From assembly GCA_009787075.1 (NCBI GenBank), contig WRGS01000110.1, positions 1 to 5,366 on the forward strand: DNA of 5,366 nt. Direction: 5' to 3'. This document shows, in pieces, positions 5,227 to 5,366 of the stretch. This stretch comes from Paludibacter sp. (GTDB lineage: Bacteria; Bacteroidota; Bacteroidia; Bacteroidales; Paludibacteraceae). Every line of letters begins with the position of its first letter. Within the stretch, counting starts at the first letter, position 1. The notes under the pieces are model-generated. The model was not told where the DNA came from and searched no databases. It worked only from the letters and a program-made list of their open reading frames with translations. Both the position numbers and the translations under genes were made by a program.

Positions 5227-5366
5227 ATGGAAATTAAATCTCTCGGAAATACAGATTTTGAAATTATAATAAAAGCCTTTGAGCGGGCTTTTGCCGATTA
5301 TGATGTTCAGTTGAATGCCGCAGAACTAAAATCAATGTGGAAAAGGCGTGGTTTTAATCCTGATTT
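5227..5366 (+). CDS. N-terminal part of a probable GNAT-family N-acetyltransferase, cut by the right edge
   Basis: From the ATG at 5227, 46 codons are open to the window end. The first residues (MEIKSLGNTDFEIIIKAF) and then ERAFADYDVQL and KRRGF (41-43 region) look like the first strand and helix of a GNAT acetyltransferase: a short beta strand, then a helix carrying an F-x-x-A-F-x-D-Y pattern that I associate with a group of Bacteroidetes GNAT proteins. The acetyl-CoA-binding motif (Q/R-x-x-G-x-G/A) would lie beyond the edge, so the assignment is by resemblance only. GNAT enzymes transfer acetyl groups from acetyl-CoA to amines; no substrate can be inferred. The start has no Shine-Dalgarno, like its neighbours. 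Confidence 0.7.
   Translation, partial: MEIKSLGNTDFEIIIKAFERAFADYDVQLNAAELKSMWKRRGFNPD

Overview
The window looks like an ordinary chromosomal stretch from a member of the Bacteroidota, probably Bacteroidales-like. Three things point there. It is AT-rich, and its start codons follow A/T-rich leaders without a recognisable Shine-Dalgarno sequence. Several genes are preceded by the phylum-specific promoter type (-33 TTTG or TTG, about 19 bp, -7 TAnnTTTG). The encoded proteins also have a Bacteroidetes look. No mobile element, CRISPR array, tRNA or rRNA was recognised.

Layout from left to right: (1) at 1-49, on the minus strand, a possible start of a gene that runs off the left edge, with a -7 box at 96-104. 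(2) At about 137-257, a conspicuous GC-rich island (53% G+C over 151-240) in an AT-rich gap. It has its own minus-strand promoter and an unknown nature (structured RNA, dispersed repeat or small coding remnant). (3) hisS (histidyl-tRNA synthetase) on the minus strand. (4) Divergently transcribed from hisS, with back-to-back promoters in a 74-bp gap, a BASS-family (bile acid:sodium symporter-like) membrane transporter of unknown substrate. (5) A 382-bp intergenic region: 200 bp at 12% G+C, a palindromic AT-rich terminator, a complete promoter, about 60 nt of non-coding sequence, and a strong intrinsic terminator. Together these predict a free-standing small RNA of about 100 nt. (6) ribE (riboflavin synthase), whose promoter starts inside the terminator's T-tract. 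(7) asnS (asparaginyl-tRNA synthetase), 47 bp behind ribE and probably co-transcribed with it. (8) The first 46 codons of a GNAT-like acetyltransferase, cut by the right edge.

The protein-coding genes are housekeeping functions (two aminoacyl-tRNA synthetases, the last step of riboflavin synthesis) plus one transporter, with no obvious shared pathway. The most interesting parts are non-coding: the predicted small RNA between the transporter and ribE, the two successive junctions where a terminator's T-tract supplies the next promoter's -33 element, and the GC-rich island downstream of hisS. I do not see a convincing new multi-gene system.
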